In this document: positions 54,673 through 64,000 of the stretch, piece by piece
Numbering within the stretch: the first letter of the stretch is position 1
Layout of the letters: each line of letters starts with the position of its first letter
Assembly (NCBI RefSeq): GCF_022810305.1
Contig: NZ_JALGQH010000004.1
Location: 266,690 to 330,689 of the forward strand
Origin: Rhodococcus sp. ARC_M6
GTDB lineage: Bacteria; Actinomycetota; Actinomycetes; Mycobacteriales; Mycobacteriaceae
Reading direction: 5' to 3'
DNA length: 64,000 nt
Position numbers and translations under genes: made by a program
The notes under the pieces: generated by a model
Seen by the model: the letters and a program-made list of their open reading frames with translations, nothing else
What the model was told of the DNA's origin: nothing
Databases searched by the model: none

Positions 54673-56013
54673 ATGGATCGCCAAAAAGAATTCGTGCTTC
54701 GTACCCTGGAAGAGCGCGACATTCGGTTCGTCCGCTTGTGGTTCACCGACGTTCTCGGTTACCTCAAATCGGTGGCGATCGCCCCCGCCGAACTCGAAGG
54801 TGCCTTCGAAGAGGGAATCGGTTTCGACGGTTCTGCCATCGAGGGATTCGCCCGAGTCTCCGAAGCCGACACCGTTGCCCGCCCGGACGCGTCGACATTC
54901 CAGGTTCTTCCCTGGGCCCACAAGGACGGTGCGCAGCATTCCGCGCGCATGTTCTGCGACATCACGAACCCGGACGGTTCGCCGTCGTGGGCGGATCCTC
55001 GCCACGTGCTGCGTCGCCAGCTGAGCAAGGCCAGCGATCTGGGCTTCAGTTGCTATGTGCATCCGGAGATCGAGTTCTTCCTCCTCGAGAACGGCCCGAT
55101 GGACGGCACACCGCCGATCCCGGCTGATTCCGGTGGTTACTTCGATCAGGCCGTACACGATTCGGCGCCCAACTTCCGTCGTCATGCGATCGACGCTCTC
55201 GAATCGATGGGCATCTCCGTCGAGTTCAGCCACCACGAGGCCGCGCCCGGCCAGCAGGAGATCGATCTCCGCTACGCCGACGCACTGTCGATGGCCGACA
55301 ACGTGATGACGTTCCGCTACGTCGTCAAGGAGGTCGCGATCGGTGAAGGTGTGCGGGCGAGCTTCATGCCCAAGCCGTTCAGCGATCAGGCCGGTTCGGC
55401 CATGCACACTCACATGAGCCTCTTCGAAGGCGACACCAACGCATTCCACAATCCGGATGATCCGATGCAGCTCTCGGAAACTGGCAAGGCATTCATCGCC
55501 GGCATCCTCGAGCACGCCAATGAGATCAGTGCCGTCACCAACCAGTGGGTCAACTCCTACAAGCGTCTCGTGCACGGCGGAGAGGCACCCACGGCCGCGT
55601 CATGGGGCCCGTCCAACCGCTCGGCACTGATCCGCGTTCCGATGTACACGCCGAACAAGGCGTCGTCGCGTCGCGTCGAGATTCGCAGCCCAGACTCGGC
55701 GTGCAACCCGTACCTCGCTTTCGCGGTATTGCTCGCAGCCGGTCTGCGCGGAATCGAGAAGGGCTACACCTTGCCGCCCGAGGCTGAGGACGACGTGTGG
55801 TCGTTGACCTCCGCCGAGCGTCGTGCGATGGGTTACAAGGAACTTCCGAGCGACCTGGACGGCGCGCTACGCGAGATGGAGAAATCCGAACTCGTGGCCG
55901 AAGCGCTCGGCGAGCACGTGTTCGACTACTTCCTCCGCAACAAGCGTCGTGAGTGGGAGGAATACCGGAGCCACGTGACGCCGTTCGAGCTCAAGAACTA
56001 CCTCGGTCTGTGA
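54673..56013 (+). CDS. glnA2: Glutamine synthetase, type I-alpha (GlnA2)
   Basis: A 446-residue [51 protein letters not shown], the ATP site [17 protein letters not shown] and [13 protein letters not shown]. The adenylylation loop tyrosine of the beta type is missing ([12 protein letters not shown]), so it should not be a GlnE target. In mycobacteria GlnA2 is non-essential and may act on polyamines or D-isomers. ATG 54673. The next gene overlaps its stop (GTGA). Confidence 0.94.
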   Translation: MDRQKEFVLRTLEERDIRFVRLWFTDVLGYLKSVAIAPAELEGAFEEGIGFDGSAIEGFARVSEADTVARPDASTFQVLPWAHKDGAQHSARMFCDITNPDGSPSWADPRHVLRRQLSKASDLGFSCYVHPEIEFFLLENGPMDGTPPIPADSGGYFDQAVHDSAPNFRRHAIDALESMGISVEFSHHEAAPGQQEIDLRYADALSMADNVMTFRYVVKEVAIGEGVRASFMPKPFSDQAGSAMHTHMSLFEGDTNAFHNPDDPMQLSETGKAFIAGILEHANEISAVTNQWVNSYKRLVHGGEAPTAASWGPSNRSALIRVPMYTPNKASSRRVEIRSPDSACNPYLAFAVLLAAGLRGIEKGYTLPPEAEDDVWSLTSAERRAMGYKELPSDLDGALREMEKSELVAEALGEHVFDYFLRNKRREWEEYRSHVTPFELKNYLGL

Positions 56014-59000
56014 CGGTGAAGCCGCCATCTGCTCGAGCAGTAGTTCCGGGACCAGGTCGGCTAGGGCTGGTCGAGTCCACGGCCGCCGACGAACTCCGCC
56101 AGCTTGGATGGGTCGACGCCGACAGCATCGAACTTCTCTGGTCGCTTTCGCGCGCGGCAAATGCGGACCTCGCGTTGCGCACACTGGTGCGCATCAAGGA
56201 GTCCCTGGGCGACGGCTGGCGTGAGCTCGATGCCGCGCTGCGCACGAACAAGAGTGTCCGCGGTCGCCTCCTGGCGTTGATCGGTGCGTCGGCCGCGTTC
56301 GGCGATCACCTGGTTGCCGATCCGATCGGGTGGAAACTCCTCGACGGTTCGTCATTGCCGAGTAAGGACGAAGCCACGTCTGCGCTGCTCGATTCTGTCG
56401 GGGCGAGTCTCGACGATGGTGCCGGGCCGGGGTCGCAGACGTACCGCGCCACCGTCACTGGTCCGGAAGCCGTTGCAGCGCTGCGTAAATCGTACAAAGA
56501 TCAGCTGATGCTGCTGGCTGCCTGCGATTTGGCGGCCACGGTCGAGGACGAGCCGGTCGTTCCGTATCAGACTGTCGGCCATCAACTTTCGGACCTGGCA
56601 GATGCCGCACTGACCGCTGCGCTGTCGGTAGCCATCGCCACAGTGTGCCCCGAAGGTAGCTGTCCGATCAGGCTTGCCGTGATCGCGATGGGCAAATGTG
56701 GTGCCCGTGAACTGAATTACGTCTCCGACGTCGACGTCGTCTTCGTTGCGGAACCGGCCGATGCCACAGCCAGTCGGGTAGCCGGTGAAATGATGAGGAT
56801 CGGCACCTCCGCATTCTTCGAAGTTGATGCCGCATTGCGCCCTGAGGGCAAGCGCGGAGAACTGGTGCGCTCACTCGACTCCCACCTCGCGTACTACAAG
56901 CGGTGGGCCAAGACGTGGGAGTTTCAGGCGCTACTGAAGGCTCGGCCGATGACCGGCGATATGGAACTCGGTCGTCAGTACGCCGAGGCCATGAGTCCGA
57001 TGGTGTGGACTGCGTCCGAACGCGAAGACTTCGTCCCCGAAGTGCAGGCCATGCGCCGCCGCGTCGAGGAGATGGTTCCGGCCGAGATGCGTGAGCGTGA
57101 GCTCAAACTCGGCCGCGGAAGTTTGCGCGACGTCGAATTTGCCGTCCAGCTCCTGCAATTGGTGCACGGCCGAGCCGATGACGCCCTTCATGTTCAGAGC
57201 ACCGTCGATGCGTTGACTGCGCTCGCTGCCGGTGGGTACGTGGGCCGGGACGACGCCGCAAACCTCACGGCGTCGTACGAATTCTTGCGACTTCTCGAGC
57301 ATCGTCTGCAGTTGCAGAAACTCAAGCGCACGCACACGTTGCCGCCACCGGACGACGACGAGGCATTGCGCTGGTTGGCCCGCGCCGCGCACATGCGTCC
57401 CGACGGACGTCTGGATGCGCTCGGAGTGTTGCGTGCCGAAATCAAGCGGAACTCGCATCGGATCCGCCGACTCCACGCCAAGTTGTTCTACCGCCCACTG
57501 CTCGAATCGGTGGCTCGGATGGACAAGGAAGCCATGGTTCTCGGACCGGACGCTGCGATCCGTCAGTTGGCGGCGTTGGGGTACACCGCCCCCGAAAATG
57601 CGCTGGGTCACCTCACCGCATTGACCAGGGGCGCTTCCCGCAAGGGCAGGATTCAGGCGCTACTGCTGCCGACACTGCTCGAATATCTTGCTGACACACC
57701 GGATCCTGATGCCGGACTGCTTGCGTATCGACGGTTGTCCGATGCCTTGGTCGATCAGACCTGGTTCCTCCGGTTGCTCCGCGACGAGGCTGCCGTTGCC
57801 GAACGCCTGATGCGGGTGCTGGGTTCCTCGGCCTACCTTCCCGATCTGCTCGTCAAGGCACCCGATGTGATCCGTCTGTACGCGGATTCACCCAGCGGCC
57901 CACGCCTGATCGAACCGAAGCCCGAGGACGTCTCCCGCGGAATCCTCACGGCCTCCGGGCGACATAGTGATCCGAATCGCGCTGTCGCTGCGGCACGTTC
58001 GTTGCGTCGGCATGAATTGGCTCGGATCGCCTCGGCCGACATCCTGGGCATGCTCGATGTTCCCGCGGTATGCAAGGCGTTGTCCTCGGTGTGGGCCGCA
58101 GTACTCAATGCGTCCCTGTCTGCCGTCATCAAGGCCAGTGTTGCGGAAATGGGCGCACCGGCACCGGCAGCCTTCTCCGTCATCGGCATGGGTCGCCTCG
58201 GCGGCGGCGAACTCGGATACGGATCCGACGCGGACGTCTTGTTCGTGTGCGAGCCCCTCGAAGGCGTCGACGAAACCGTTGCAGTCAAGTGGGCCAACAG
58301 TATTGCGGACAAGGTACGCAAACTTCTCGGTGCTCCGAGTACTGATCCGCCTCTCGAAGTCGATACCGGACTGCGCCCCGAAGGCCGAAACGGTCCGATG
58401 GTCCGCACCCTCGAGTCGTACGACGCCTACTACTCGAAGTGGGCGCAGGCGTGGGAAATCCAGGCGCTGCTACGGGCTCACCCCGTTGCGGGCGATCCCG
58501 TGCTCGCGCTGCGGTTCCTGCACATGATCGACAAGACTCGATACCCCGAAGGTGGTGTCGACGACGCAGCTGTTCGCGAGATCCGGAGGATCAAGGCTCG
58601 TATCGACTCCGAAAGGCTCCCTCGCGGAGCTGATCCCGCAACGCACACCAAACTGGGGCGCGGCGGACTGGCCGACATCGAGTGGACGGTGCAACTGATT
58701 CAACTGCGCCATGCCGACAAAATCCAGTCCCTGCACAACACCTCGACGTTGGAAACTCTGGACGCCATCGGCGCGGCCGAGTTGCTCAGCGAAGAAGATG
58801 TGGAACTGCTACGCGACGCCTGGATTACCGCGACCAAAGCACGGAATTGCCTTGTACTGGTTCGTGGTAAGCCGACGGATCAGTTGCCTGGGCCCGGACG
58901 CGTCCTGGCTGCCGTGGCGCAGGTCGCCGGGTACGGAGATGATGCGGGAGAGTTCCTCGACAACTACCTGCGCATCACGCGTCGGGCAAAGGCTGTGGTG

Positions 59001-59024
59001 GAGAGGGTTTTCGGCGGCGAGTAG
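56010..59024 (+). CDS. glnE: Bifunctional glutamine-synthetase adenylyltransferase/deadenylase
   Basis: A 1004-residue two-domain nucleotidyltransferase. First catalytic motif [20 protein letters not shown] near residue 225, second [20 protein letters not shown] near residue 730, each followed by a GlnD-like helical domain. It adds or removes AMP on GlnA1 according to nitrogen status. The start is GTG 56010, overlapping glnA2. glnA1 itself, the target, is not in this window, although in mycobacteria it lies next door. Confidence 0.96.
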   Translation: MTVKPPSARAVVPGPGRLGLVESTAADELRQLGWVDADSIELLWSLSRAANADLALRTLVRIKESLGDGWRELDAALRTNKSVRGRLLALIGASAAFGDHLVADPIGWKLLDGSSLPSKDEATSALLDSVGASLDDGAGPGSQTYRATVTGPEAVAALRKSYKDQLMLLAACDLAATVEDEPVVPYQTVGHQLSDLADAALTAALSVAIATVCPEGSCPIRLAVIAMGKCGARELNYVSDVDVVFVAEPADATASRVAGEMMRIGTSAFFEVDAALRPEGKRGELVRSLDSHLAYYKRWAKTWEFQALLKARPMTGDMELGRQYAEAMSPMVWTASEREDFVPEVQAMRRRVEEMVPAEMRERELKLGRGSLRDVEFAVQLLQLVHGRADDALHVQSTVDALTALAAGGYVGRDDAANLTASYEFLRLLEHRLQLQKLKRTHTLPPPDDDEALRWLARAAHMRPDGRLDALGVLRAEIKRNSHRIRRLHAKLFYRPLLESVARMDKEAMVLGPDAAIRQLAALGYTAPENALGHLTALTRGASRKGRIQALLLPTLLEYLADTPDPDAGLLAYRRLSDALVDQTWFLRLLRDEAAVAERLMRVLGSSAYLPDLLVKAPDVIRLYADSPSGPRLIEPKPEDVSRGILTASGRHSDPNRAVAAARSLRRHELARIASADILGMLDVPAVCKALSSVWAAVLNASLSAVIKASVAEMGAPAPAAFSVIGMGRLGGGELGYGSDADVLFVCEPLEGVDETVAVKWANSIADKVRKLLGAPSTDPPLEVDTGLRPEGRNGPMVRTLESYDAYYSKWAQAWEIQALLRAHPVAGDPVLALRFLHMIDKTRYPEGGVDDAAVREIRRIKARIDSERLPRGADPATHTKLGRGGLADIEWTVQLIQLRHADKIQSLHNTSTLETLDAIGAAELLSEEDVELLRDAWITATKARNCLVLVRGKPTDQLPGPGRVLAAVAQVAGYGDDAGEFLDNYLRITRRAKAVVERVFGGE

Positions 59025-59031
59025 AGCTGGT

Positions 59032-59892
59032 TCAGTCCTGCAAGGCCGACCCGGTTGCCGCGAACTTCCGAACCTCCGCGTCGCCCCACACGTGGGCTGG
59101 AACACCGCCGCCGAGTAGTTCGCGTGCAAGCGCCGGAGAATTGGCGATGGGAACATCGCTGCCCGCGATGATCATGTTGCCGTAGCGTCGGCCCTTGAGC
59201 ATCGCGGGATCGGCGATGATCGCCAGGTGTTCGAATTGTGCACCGATAGTTGCAGCTTCGGCCCGTGCTCCCTGCAGGTCGGGGGTGTCGCCGCAGTTGA
59301 CGAGGTAGATGCCGCCGGGCGCGAGGACGCGTCGCACGTGGGCGGTGAACTGGGCCGTGGTCAGCGGTACCGGAGTCTTGCTGCCGGCGAAGACATCTCG
59401 GATGATGATGTCGCGCGTGGATTCGGTGAGGGTTTCGGTGACGGCCCGAGCCTCGCCCACGCGGATGCGGAGCAATGGTGCCCGCGGAAGATCGAACCAG
59501 TTGCGGACCAATTCCGCCAGCGCGCCGTCGATCTCGACCACAACCTGCCGCGCATCGGGATAGATGGCCGCGAAGTACCGAGCCATCGAACACGCCCCGC
59601 CGCCCAAGTGGAGTACGCGCAGCCGCTCTGCTCGATCGCGTTCGGAATCGACGAGGTGCGCAATCCACCTCATGTACTCGAAATCCAGAATCTTCGGATC
59701 GGCAAGATCGATGTGCGAGCTGGGGACGCCGTTGATCTGCACTATCCAACCGGTGTCGGAGTATTGATCGCGAACAAGTTCGCAGGTCCCGGTGTCGATC
59801 GGGAAGATTCCGGGGACGGGGCCGGTCTCTCCTTGTTCGGGAGCGGTGCTGCGATTCTTGGTCTTCCGAGTTCCTTTGGCCACTGCGCCCAT
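59032..59892 (-). CDS. Spermidine-synthase-like methyltransferase-fold protein
   Basis: A 286-residue protein: MRWIAHLVDSERDRAERLRV, the SAM-type motif VLHLGGGACSMARYFAAIYP and VVEIDGALAELVRNWFDLP, then IIIRDVFAGSKTP. It has the Rossmann fold of spermine/spermidine synthases, but the polyamine-specific gate-keeper loops are not evident, and no SAM decarboxylase lies near. Convergent with glnE. A basic N-terminal tail (KGTRKTKNRSTAPEQ) precedes the fold. Confidence 0.83.
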   Translation of the reverse strand: MGAVAKGTRKTKNRSTAPEQGETGPVPGIFPIDTGTCELVRDQYSDTGWIVQINGVPSSHIDLADPKILDFEYMRWIAHLVDSERDRAERLRVLHLGGGACSMARYFAAIYPDARQVVVEIDGALAELVRNWFDLPRAPLLRIRVGEARAVTETLTESTRDIIIRDVFAGSKTPVPLTTAQFTAHVRRVLAPGGIYLVNCGDTPDLQGARAEAATIGAQFEHLAIIADPAMLKGRRYGNMIIAGSDVPIANSPALARELLGGGVPAHVWGDAEVRKFAATGSALQD

Positions 59893-60023
59893 TCTAGGCG
59901 CACGGAGCAGCGGTATTTTCGCTTCGTTTCAGGCACACTCATGGGTGGAGTGTGATCGGAGACACATGATTCCGGTTCGGTCCGTCGTCGTCCGTGCGTC
60001 ACGAAGAATTTCGAGGAGTGCAG

Positions 60024-61151
60024 GTGAAGGTCAAAGCAGCAGTAGTGAAGGCACCCGGCCAGGCATGGGAGATCGAGGAAGTCGAACTGGGAGATCCGGT
60101 CGCCGGTGAAGTCCAGGTTCGACTTGCCGCGTCCGGGTTGTGCCATTCGGACGAGCACTTACGCACAGGCGCAACTCCGCTGCCTTTCTATCCAGCTCTC
60201 GGTGGCCACGAGGGTGCCGGTGTGGTGACAAAGGTGGGTGCTGGCGTCACCAATATCGAAGAAGGCGATCATGTGGTGCTCGCGTTCATCCCCGCCTGTG
60301 GACGGTGTCCATCGTGTGCCAAGGGGCTCCAGAACATCTGTGACGAGGGCGCGGGCCTGCTGACCGGCCAGGCGATCTCGGACAAGACGCATCGTGTGAC
60401 ATTGAACGGAGAACCAGTCGTCCAGATGTGTTTGCTGGGTACCTTCTCGCCGTACGTCACGGTCAACGAGGCATCGGTGATCAAGATCGAGAAAGACATA
60501 CCTCTCGACAAGGCCGCTCTGCTCGGCTGCGGCGTTGCGACGGGCTGGGGCTCGGCGACGGCAATCGGCGGCACCAAAGTAGGTGACACTGTGGTTGTTA
60601 TCGGCGTCGGCGGCGTCGGCATCAACTCGGTGCAGGGTGCCGCGGCGGCTGGGGCGCGCTTCGTCGTTGCCATTGATCCGGTCGAGTTCAAGCGACAGAA
60701 GGCCAAGGAATTCGGTGCCACGCACACCTTTGCTTCGATCGAGGAGGCACTCCCGGCGATCGGCGAAATCACCTGGGGGAAGATGGCCGACGTCACGGTC
60801 ATTACGGTCGGTGAGATCCACGGCGACATGATCCAGCCCGCACTCAGTGCAACAGGCAAGGGTGGGCAGGTCGTCGTCGTCGGTATGGGCCACTACGCTG
60901 ATTCTCAGGTGACGCTGAGTCTGTTCGAGCTGACACTTCTGCAGAAGCGCTTGCAGGGAGCCATCTTTGGTGGAGTGGGACCGCGTTCCCAGATTCCGAA
61001 GCTCCTCGACCATTACCGCAGTGGCGCACTCAAACTCGACGAGTTGGTGACCAAGACCTACAAGTTGGAGGAAATCAACGAGGGGTACGCGGACATGCTG
61101 GCCGGAAAGAATCTGCGCGGAATGATCGTCTACACGGAGGACGATTACTGA
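60024..61151 (+). CDS. NDMA-type nicotinoprotein alcohol dehydrogenase, paralogue 2
   Basis: A 375-residue MDR dehydrogenase, same length and plan as the gene at 25347: GLCHSDEHLRTG, GGHEGAGVVTKVG, structural zinc CGRCPSCAKGLQNIC, Rossmann GVGGVGINSVQG. Differences cluster around the catalytic loop (DEHL for DHHI) and the substrate loops, so substrates probably differ. GTG 60024 has AGGAG upstream. It ends with its own strong terminator. Confidence 0.9.
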   Translation: MKVKAAVVKAPGQAWEIEEVELGDPVAGEVQVRLAASGLCHSDEHLRTGATPLPFYPALGGHEGAGVVTKVGAGVTNIEEGDHVVLAFIPACGRCPSCAKGLQNICDEGAGLLTGQAISDKTHRVTLNGEPVVQMCLLGTFSPYVTVNEASVIKIEKDIPLDKAALLGCGVATGWGSATAIGGTKVGDTVVVIGVGGVGINSVQGAAAAGARFVVAIDPVEFKRQKAKEFGATHTFASIEEALPAIGEITWGKMADVTVITVGEIHGDMIQPALSATGKGGQVVVVGMGHYADSQVTLSLFELTLLQKRLQGAIFGGVGPRSQIPKLLDHYRSGALKLDELVTKTYKLEEINEGYADMLAGKNLRGMIVYTEDDY

Positions 61152-61183
61152 TCGCCTTCAGTCTCAGCGTGACGGATTTGATT

Positions 61184-61218
61184 CCGGCCCTCCGGCGTAC
61201 GTGCCGGAGGGCCGGTTT
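61184..61218 (+). terminator. Intrinsic terminator after the second alcohol dehydrogenase
   Basis: CCGGCCCTCCGGC-GTACGT-GCCGGAGGGCCGG, a 13-bp perfect stem, then TTTCGTTTC. Confidence 0.9.
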
Positions 61219-61275
61219 CGTTTCGGTGGCAGATTTCGGGCGCCGGTGAACGTAGGTACACAGAATTGATTCTAG

Positions 61276-61294
61276 TTAAGCTAGGCTTACCTCG
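61276..61294. promoter_or_regulatory. IdeR/DtxR-type iron box 1
   Basis: TTAAGCTAGGCTTACCTCG matches the consensus TTAGGTTAGGCTAACCTAA at about 14-15 of 19 positions, with the AGGCT core and ACCT arm intact, 35 nt before the transporter start. Confidence 0.75.
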
Positions 61295-61295
61295 C

Positions 61296-61314
61296 TAAGG
61301 TAATGCAGACCTAA
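61296..61314. promoter_or_regulatory. IdeR/DtxR-type iron box 2
   Basis: TAAGGTAATGCAGACCTAA matches the same consensus at about 14-15 of 19 positions, one base after box 1 (centre spacing 20 nt, two helical turns), so two dimers could bind side by side. Confidence 0.72.
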
Positions 61315-61328
61315 CTAGAAAGATCGTG

Positions 61329-62981
61329 ATGGGCCTTCCCAACTTTTCCCGGCGGCGTGTGTGCGGCGTCTCCGCTCTTGTACTGACTCCCGTGATGTTG
61401 GCGACTGCATGCGGCTCGAGTATCGACGAGGCTGATTCACTGTCCGGTCCCGCCACGGCGACGTCATTGACCATTGCCACGGACAAGGATTCGGGTCCAC
61501 TCAATATCTTTGCCGGACAGACGGATCAGATGACGGAGATGATCTATGACAAGTTGCTGGCGCCGTCGCCGTATGTCGACGACCCGCAGCCCTGGCTGGC
61601 AACGTCTGTTGAACAGGTAAGCCCCACCACGTGGGAAGTGAAGCTACGCGATGACGTGAAGTGGCACGACGGCGAGGCGTTTGCAGCTGACGACGTCGTC
61701 TTCAGTTTCCACTACATGCATTCGGCGCCGACCGGCCGTTTCACCCATCATGTGAACGACACTCCGTCGATCTCCACTGTCGAGGCCACCGCCGACGGGG
61801 GTGTGCGGTTTGTCTGTGATTACGCGTGCCCTGAACTCGGAACGGTGACGCTCGCAGATCTTCCCGTTCTGCCGGAACATTTCTGGTCCAAGGTTGATCC
61901 CGCCAAGGCCAAGGAAGTCACCGACCTCCCGATCGGAACCGGCCCCTACAAACTCGTCGACTACAGCCCCACCTCGGGCTACCGACTCGAAGCCAACGCG
62001 GATTACTTTGCCGGCGCACCGACCGTCGACGAGATCATCGTGCCGGTGATCGCGGATTCCTCCGCTACGTTCACTGCACTACGTTCGGGTCAGATCGATG
62101 CCACGACAAGAGCTTTGACACCTGAGCTGATTGCCGAGTTCGAAGGTTCCTCGGAGATCTCGGTGATCAAGACCTCGCCGTTGCGTTACCCCGAGTTGAA
62201 GTTGAATTTCCTCGAAGCTCCGTTCAGTGACGCGAAGTTCCGCACAGCCATGAACCAGGCCGTTGATCGCGATCAGCTTCTCGAGATCGTCGGATTAGGT
62301 CAGGGCCGGCCGGCAACTCAGGGTTACGTCCACCCGGATGCGCCCTATGTAAACCCGACCGAGGATCCATATGACGTCGAGGCTGCGAACAAAACTCTCG
62401 ACGAGATGGGCTTTGTCGACAAGGATGACGACGGTATTCGTGAGACTGCGGCTGGGGAGAAGTTGACCTTCGGTATTCATGTCAACGGTGGACTTTCGCC
62501 GGACGTGCGCGCCGCCGAGTTGCTCACCGAGGACTTCGCCGAGATCGGCATCGAAACCAACGTGATCGCTGTCGACACCGGAACTCTGTCCGACATCGCG
62601 ACGAAGAAAACCTACGATCTCTACATCACCATGAATTCGCCTCACGCAGTGGCGGATTCCACCCAGTTCATCATGTCGCACCGCTCGGGCAACTTGTGGA
62701 AGGCGCCGTCGGTGGCGTACCCCGAATACGATGCGCTGTACGAGAAGTGGAAAGCGACCGAGACCAACGATGCGCGTCTCGCGGTGCTCGACGAGATTCA
62801 GGATCTGTTCAACCGTCAGCCCACCGTCATTGGCTTGTACTACCCCGACGAGTACTTCGGCGTCCGCTCCGACACGTTCGGGGGCTGGGTCGAAACTCCC
62901 GGCTACGGCATCGTGCACAAGTGGTCGTTCCTGCCCCGCGAGGTAGCGGAGACCGCCAACGCTATCGCGCCGGTGCGCTGA
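61329..62981 (+). CDS. Family 5 (dipeptide-type) ABC substrate-binding lipoprotein
   Basis: A 550-residue solute-binding protein. The N-terminus is a lipoprotein signal with three arginines (FSRRRVCGVSALVLTPVMLA) and a Cys at LATAC. Family 5 pattern: MTEMIYDKLLAPSPY, WEVKLRDDVKWHDGEAFAAD, GTGPYKLVDYSP, FRTAMNQAVDRDQLLE. Most relatives bind peptides, nickel or sugars, but the two iron boxes directly upstream suggest a ferric-siderophore or metallophore substrate. ATG 61329 preferred over GTG 61326. Permease follows after 7 nt. Confidence 0.92.
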   Translation: MGLPNFSRRRVCGVSALVLTPVMLATACGSSIDEADSLSGPATATSLTIATDKDSGPLNIFAGQTDQMTEMIYDKLLAPSPYVDDPQPWLATSVEQVSPTTWEVKLRDDVKWHDGEAFAADDVVFSFHYMHSAPTGRFTHHVNDTPSISTVEATADGGVRFVCDYACPELGTVTLADLPVLPEHFWSKVDPAKAKEVTDLPIGTGPYKLVDYSPTSGYRLEANADYFAGAPTVDEIIVPVIADSSATFTALRSGQIDATTRALTPELIAEFEGSSEISVIKTSPLRYPELKLNFLEAPFSDAKFRTAMNQAVDRDQLLEIVGLGQGRPATQGYVHPDAPYVNPTEDPYDVEAANKTLDEMGFVDKDDDGIRETAAGEKLTFGIHVNGGLSPDVRAAELLTEDFAEIGIETNVIAVDTGTLSDIATKKTYDLYITMNSPHAVADSTQFIMSHRSGNLWKAPSVAYPEYDALYEKWKATETNDARLAVLDEIQDLFNRQPTVIGLYYPDEYFGVRSDTFGGWVETPGYGIVHKWSFLPREVAETANAIAPVR

Positions 62982-62988
62982 GCTTTCA

Positions 62989-63996
62989 ATGACGGCGCTT
63001 CGACGTATCGGGCAGTACCTACTGGTCCTGTGGGCTGCGGTAACAATCAATTTTGCACTGCCGTACCTCGCACCAGGAGATCCGATCACTTTCCTCTACG
63101 GGGGCGAGGACGGAAACCTGGCGCCCGAGTACGTCGAGCAGATGCGCTCCGCAGCAGGTCTCGACCGGTCTATCGTGGAGCAGTACTTCTCATTCTTGGG
63201 AGGACTGCTCCAGGGGGACCTGGGGATGTCGATTCAACACAATCGGCCCGTCGTGGATCTGCTGATGGAAAAGCTCCCGTGGACCCTCGTTCTGGTCGGG
63301 ATGGCGATGCTGATTGCCGCGGTGATCGGCACGTTGCTGGGTACCTGGGTGGCCTGGCATCGCGGGACGAACCGTGAAACCGCAACTGTCGCCGGAGTTC
63401 TCGTTGTCGACTCGATGCCGGGATTCTGGGTGGGCATGATCTTGATCGCGGTATTCGCCGTGCAGCTGGGTTGGTTTCCTTCTTACGGCGCCGTACCGAT
63501 CAATGTCAGCGGATGGGATTGGTTCACCGCAGTTGCCCTCAGGTTGGTGCTACCGGTCGCGACGCTGGTCATCGCCAGTGTCGGCGGATTCTTCCTCCTG
63601 GCCAGAGCATCTATGACGGGAGTACTCGACGAGCCTTTCATCAGGCTCGCTCGGGCCAAGGGGCTCACCGAAAAGCGGGTTGCGCTCGGGCATGCACTGA
63701 GAAACTCTCTGCTCCCCGTTTTCACGAGTCTGACTCTGACAGTGGGAACCCTGCTATCGGGCGCTGTGGTGGTGGAAAGTGTCTTCGCCTACCCCGGATT
63801 GGGCAAGCTCACCTACGACGCGGTGACAACGCGTGATTACCCCTTGCTGCAAGGGGCATTCCTGCTGGCAACGCTAGTAGTACTTTGTTACCTCGGCGTG
63901 TCCGCTCGAGTTTCGACGGATTTCTCGAGACCATGCCCACATGGATGCACACACCCTCAACCGCGTCGGAGAATCGATGGATACGTTTGTCGGTGA
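62989..63996 (+). CDS. DppB-type ABC transporter permease
   Basis: A 335-residue inner-membrane protein with six hydrophobic segments. The EAA-like loop is FIRLARAKGLTEKRVALGHALRN and the family N-terminus is RRIGQYLLVLWAAVTINFAL...PGDPI. Up to YPLLQGAFLLATLVVL (residue about 303) it is normal; the last 30 residues (from VSARVSTDFSRPC) are Cys/His/Arg-rich, do not resemble the usual D-x-x-Y-x-x-x-DPR ending, and overlap the likely next permease. A late frameshift is possible. Confidence 0.88.
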   Translation: MTALRRIGQYLLVLWAAVTINFALPYLAPGDPITFLYGGEDGNLAPEYVEQMRSAAGLDRSIVEQYFSFLGGLLQGDLGMSIQHNRPVVDLLMEKLPWTLVLVGMAMLIAAVIGTLLGTWVAWHRGTNRETATVAGVLVVDSMPGFWVGMILIAVFAVQLGWFPSYGAVPINVSGWDWFTAVALRLVLPVATLVIASVGGFFLLARASMTGVLDEPFIRLARAKGLTEKRVALGHALRNSLLPVFTSLTLTVGTLLSGAVVVESVFAYPGLGKLTYDAVTTRDYPLLQGAFLLATLVVLCYLGVSARVSTDFSRPCPHGCTHPQPRRRIDGYVCR

Positions 63997-64000
63997 AGTG
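63945..64000 (+). CDS. Start of a probable DppC-type permease (cut by window edge)
   Basis: ATG CAC ACA at 63945 (or ATG 63933 in the same frame) opens a frame MHTPSTASENRWIRLSVK that runs to the window end. Dipeptide-type importers have a second permease here, with a short polar then basic N-terminus. Only 18 codons are visible. Confidence 0.4.
   Translation, partial: MHTPSTASENRWIRLSVK

Overview
The window reads as a chromosome segment of a high-GC, mycolic-acid-producing actinobacterium (order Mycobacteriales/Corynebacteriales), most likely a Rhodococcus of the erythropolis type. The evidence is a FAS-II mycolate operon (fabD, acpM, kasA, accD6), a homodimeric pyruvate dehydrogenase E1 and two NDMA-type nicotinoprotein alcohol dehydrogenases. 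In addition, two long blocks follow the gene order I remember from Mycobacterium tuberculosis: recO-uppS-zur-smtB-glyS ... dgt-dnaG, and accD6-kasA-acpM-fabD-mabR-aceE-ahpE-cobD-SURF1-ptpA-cobC-NIF3-RNaseH/phosphatase-panB-glnA2-glnE. No database was searched. All names rest on motifs, length and context.

Layout. 1-3100: drug-type ABC exporter, a serine hydrolase and a small SHOCT membrane protein. 3148-6588: an accessory cluster of two FabH-like condensing enzymes, a palindromic operator, an AurF-like di-iron N-oxygenase and a 41-residue orphan peptide gene. 6825-11265: recO, uppS, the zinc regulators zur and smtB, and glyS. 11361-16580: small stress or metabolic genes, an XRE regulator, a polyprenol-phosphate mannose synthase and a TPM-domain membrane protein. 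16626-22358: a DUF218 protein, dgt, a receptor-like pseudokinase, dnaG and a small membrane-anchored protein. 22486-24900: two identical tRNA-Asn genes, an Hfq/Sm-like small protein, tRNA-Met, a decayed tyrosine integrase and an unusual lipoprotein, which together look like the scar of an integrated element. 25347-27981: alcohol dehydrogenase, serine hydrolase and a DUF3145 protein. 28032-36531: FAS-II operon, its likely regulator and aceE. 36861-46223: lipoprotein, DUF3052, ahpE, tRNA-Val, cobD, SURF1, ptpA, HAD phosphatase, cobC, NIF3, zinc-ribbon protein and an RNase H/phosphatase fusion. 46224-52803: anion permease, DUF1697, RNase P RNA, two tiny genes, RNB nuclease, proline iminopeptidase, lipoprotein and panB. 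52997-59024: lipoprotein hydrolase, glnA2 and glnE. 59032-64000: spermidine-synthase-like protein, second alcohol dehydrogenase, and a dipeptide-type ABC importer preceded by two IdeR/DtxR-like iron boxes.

Most of the window is conserved housekeeping sequence. The parts worth a second look are the FabH-pair/AurF cluster, the Hfq-like 65-residue protein in a lineage thought to lack Hfq, the receptor pseudokinase, the integrase scar beside tRNA-Met, the IdeR-boxed peptide-type transporter, two very small genes, and a 30-nt palindrome that covers the cobD start codon.
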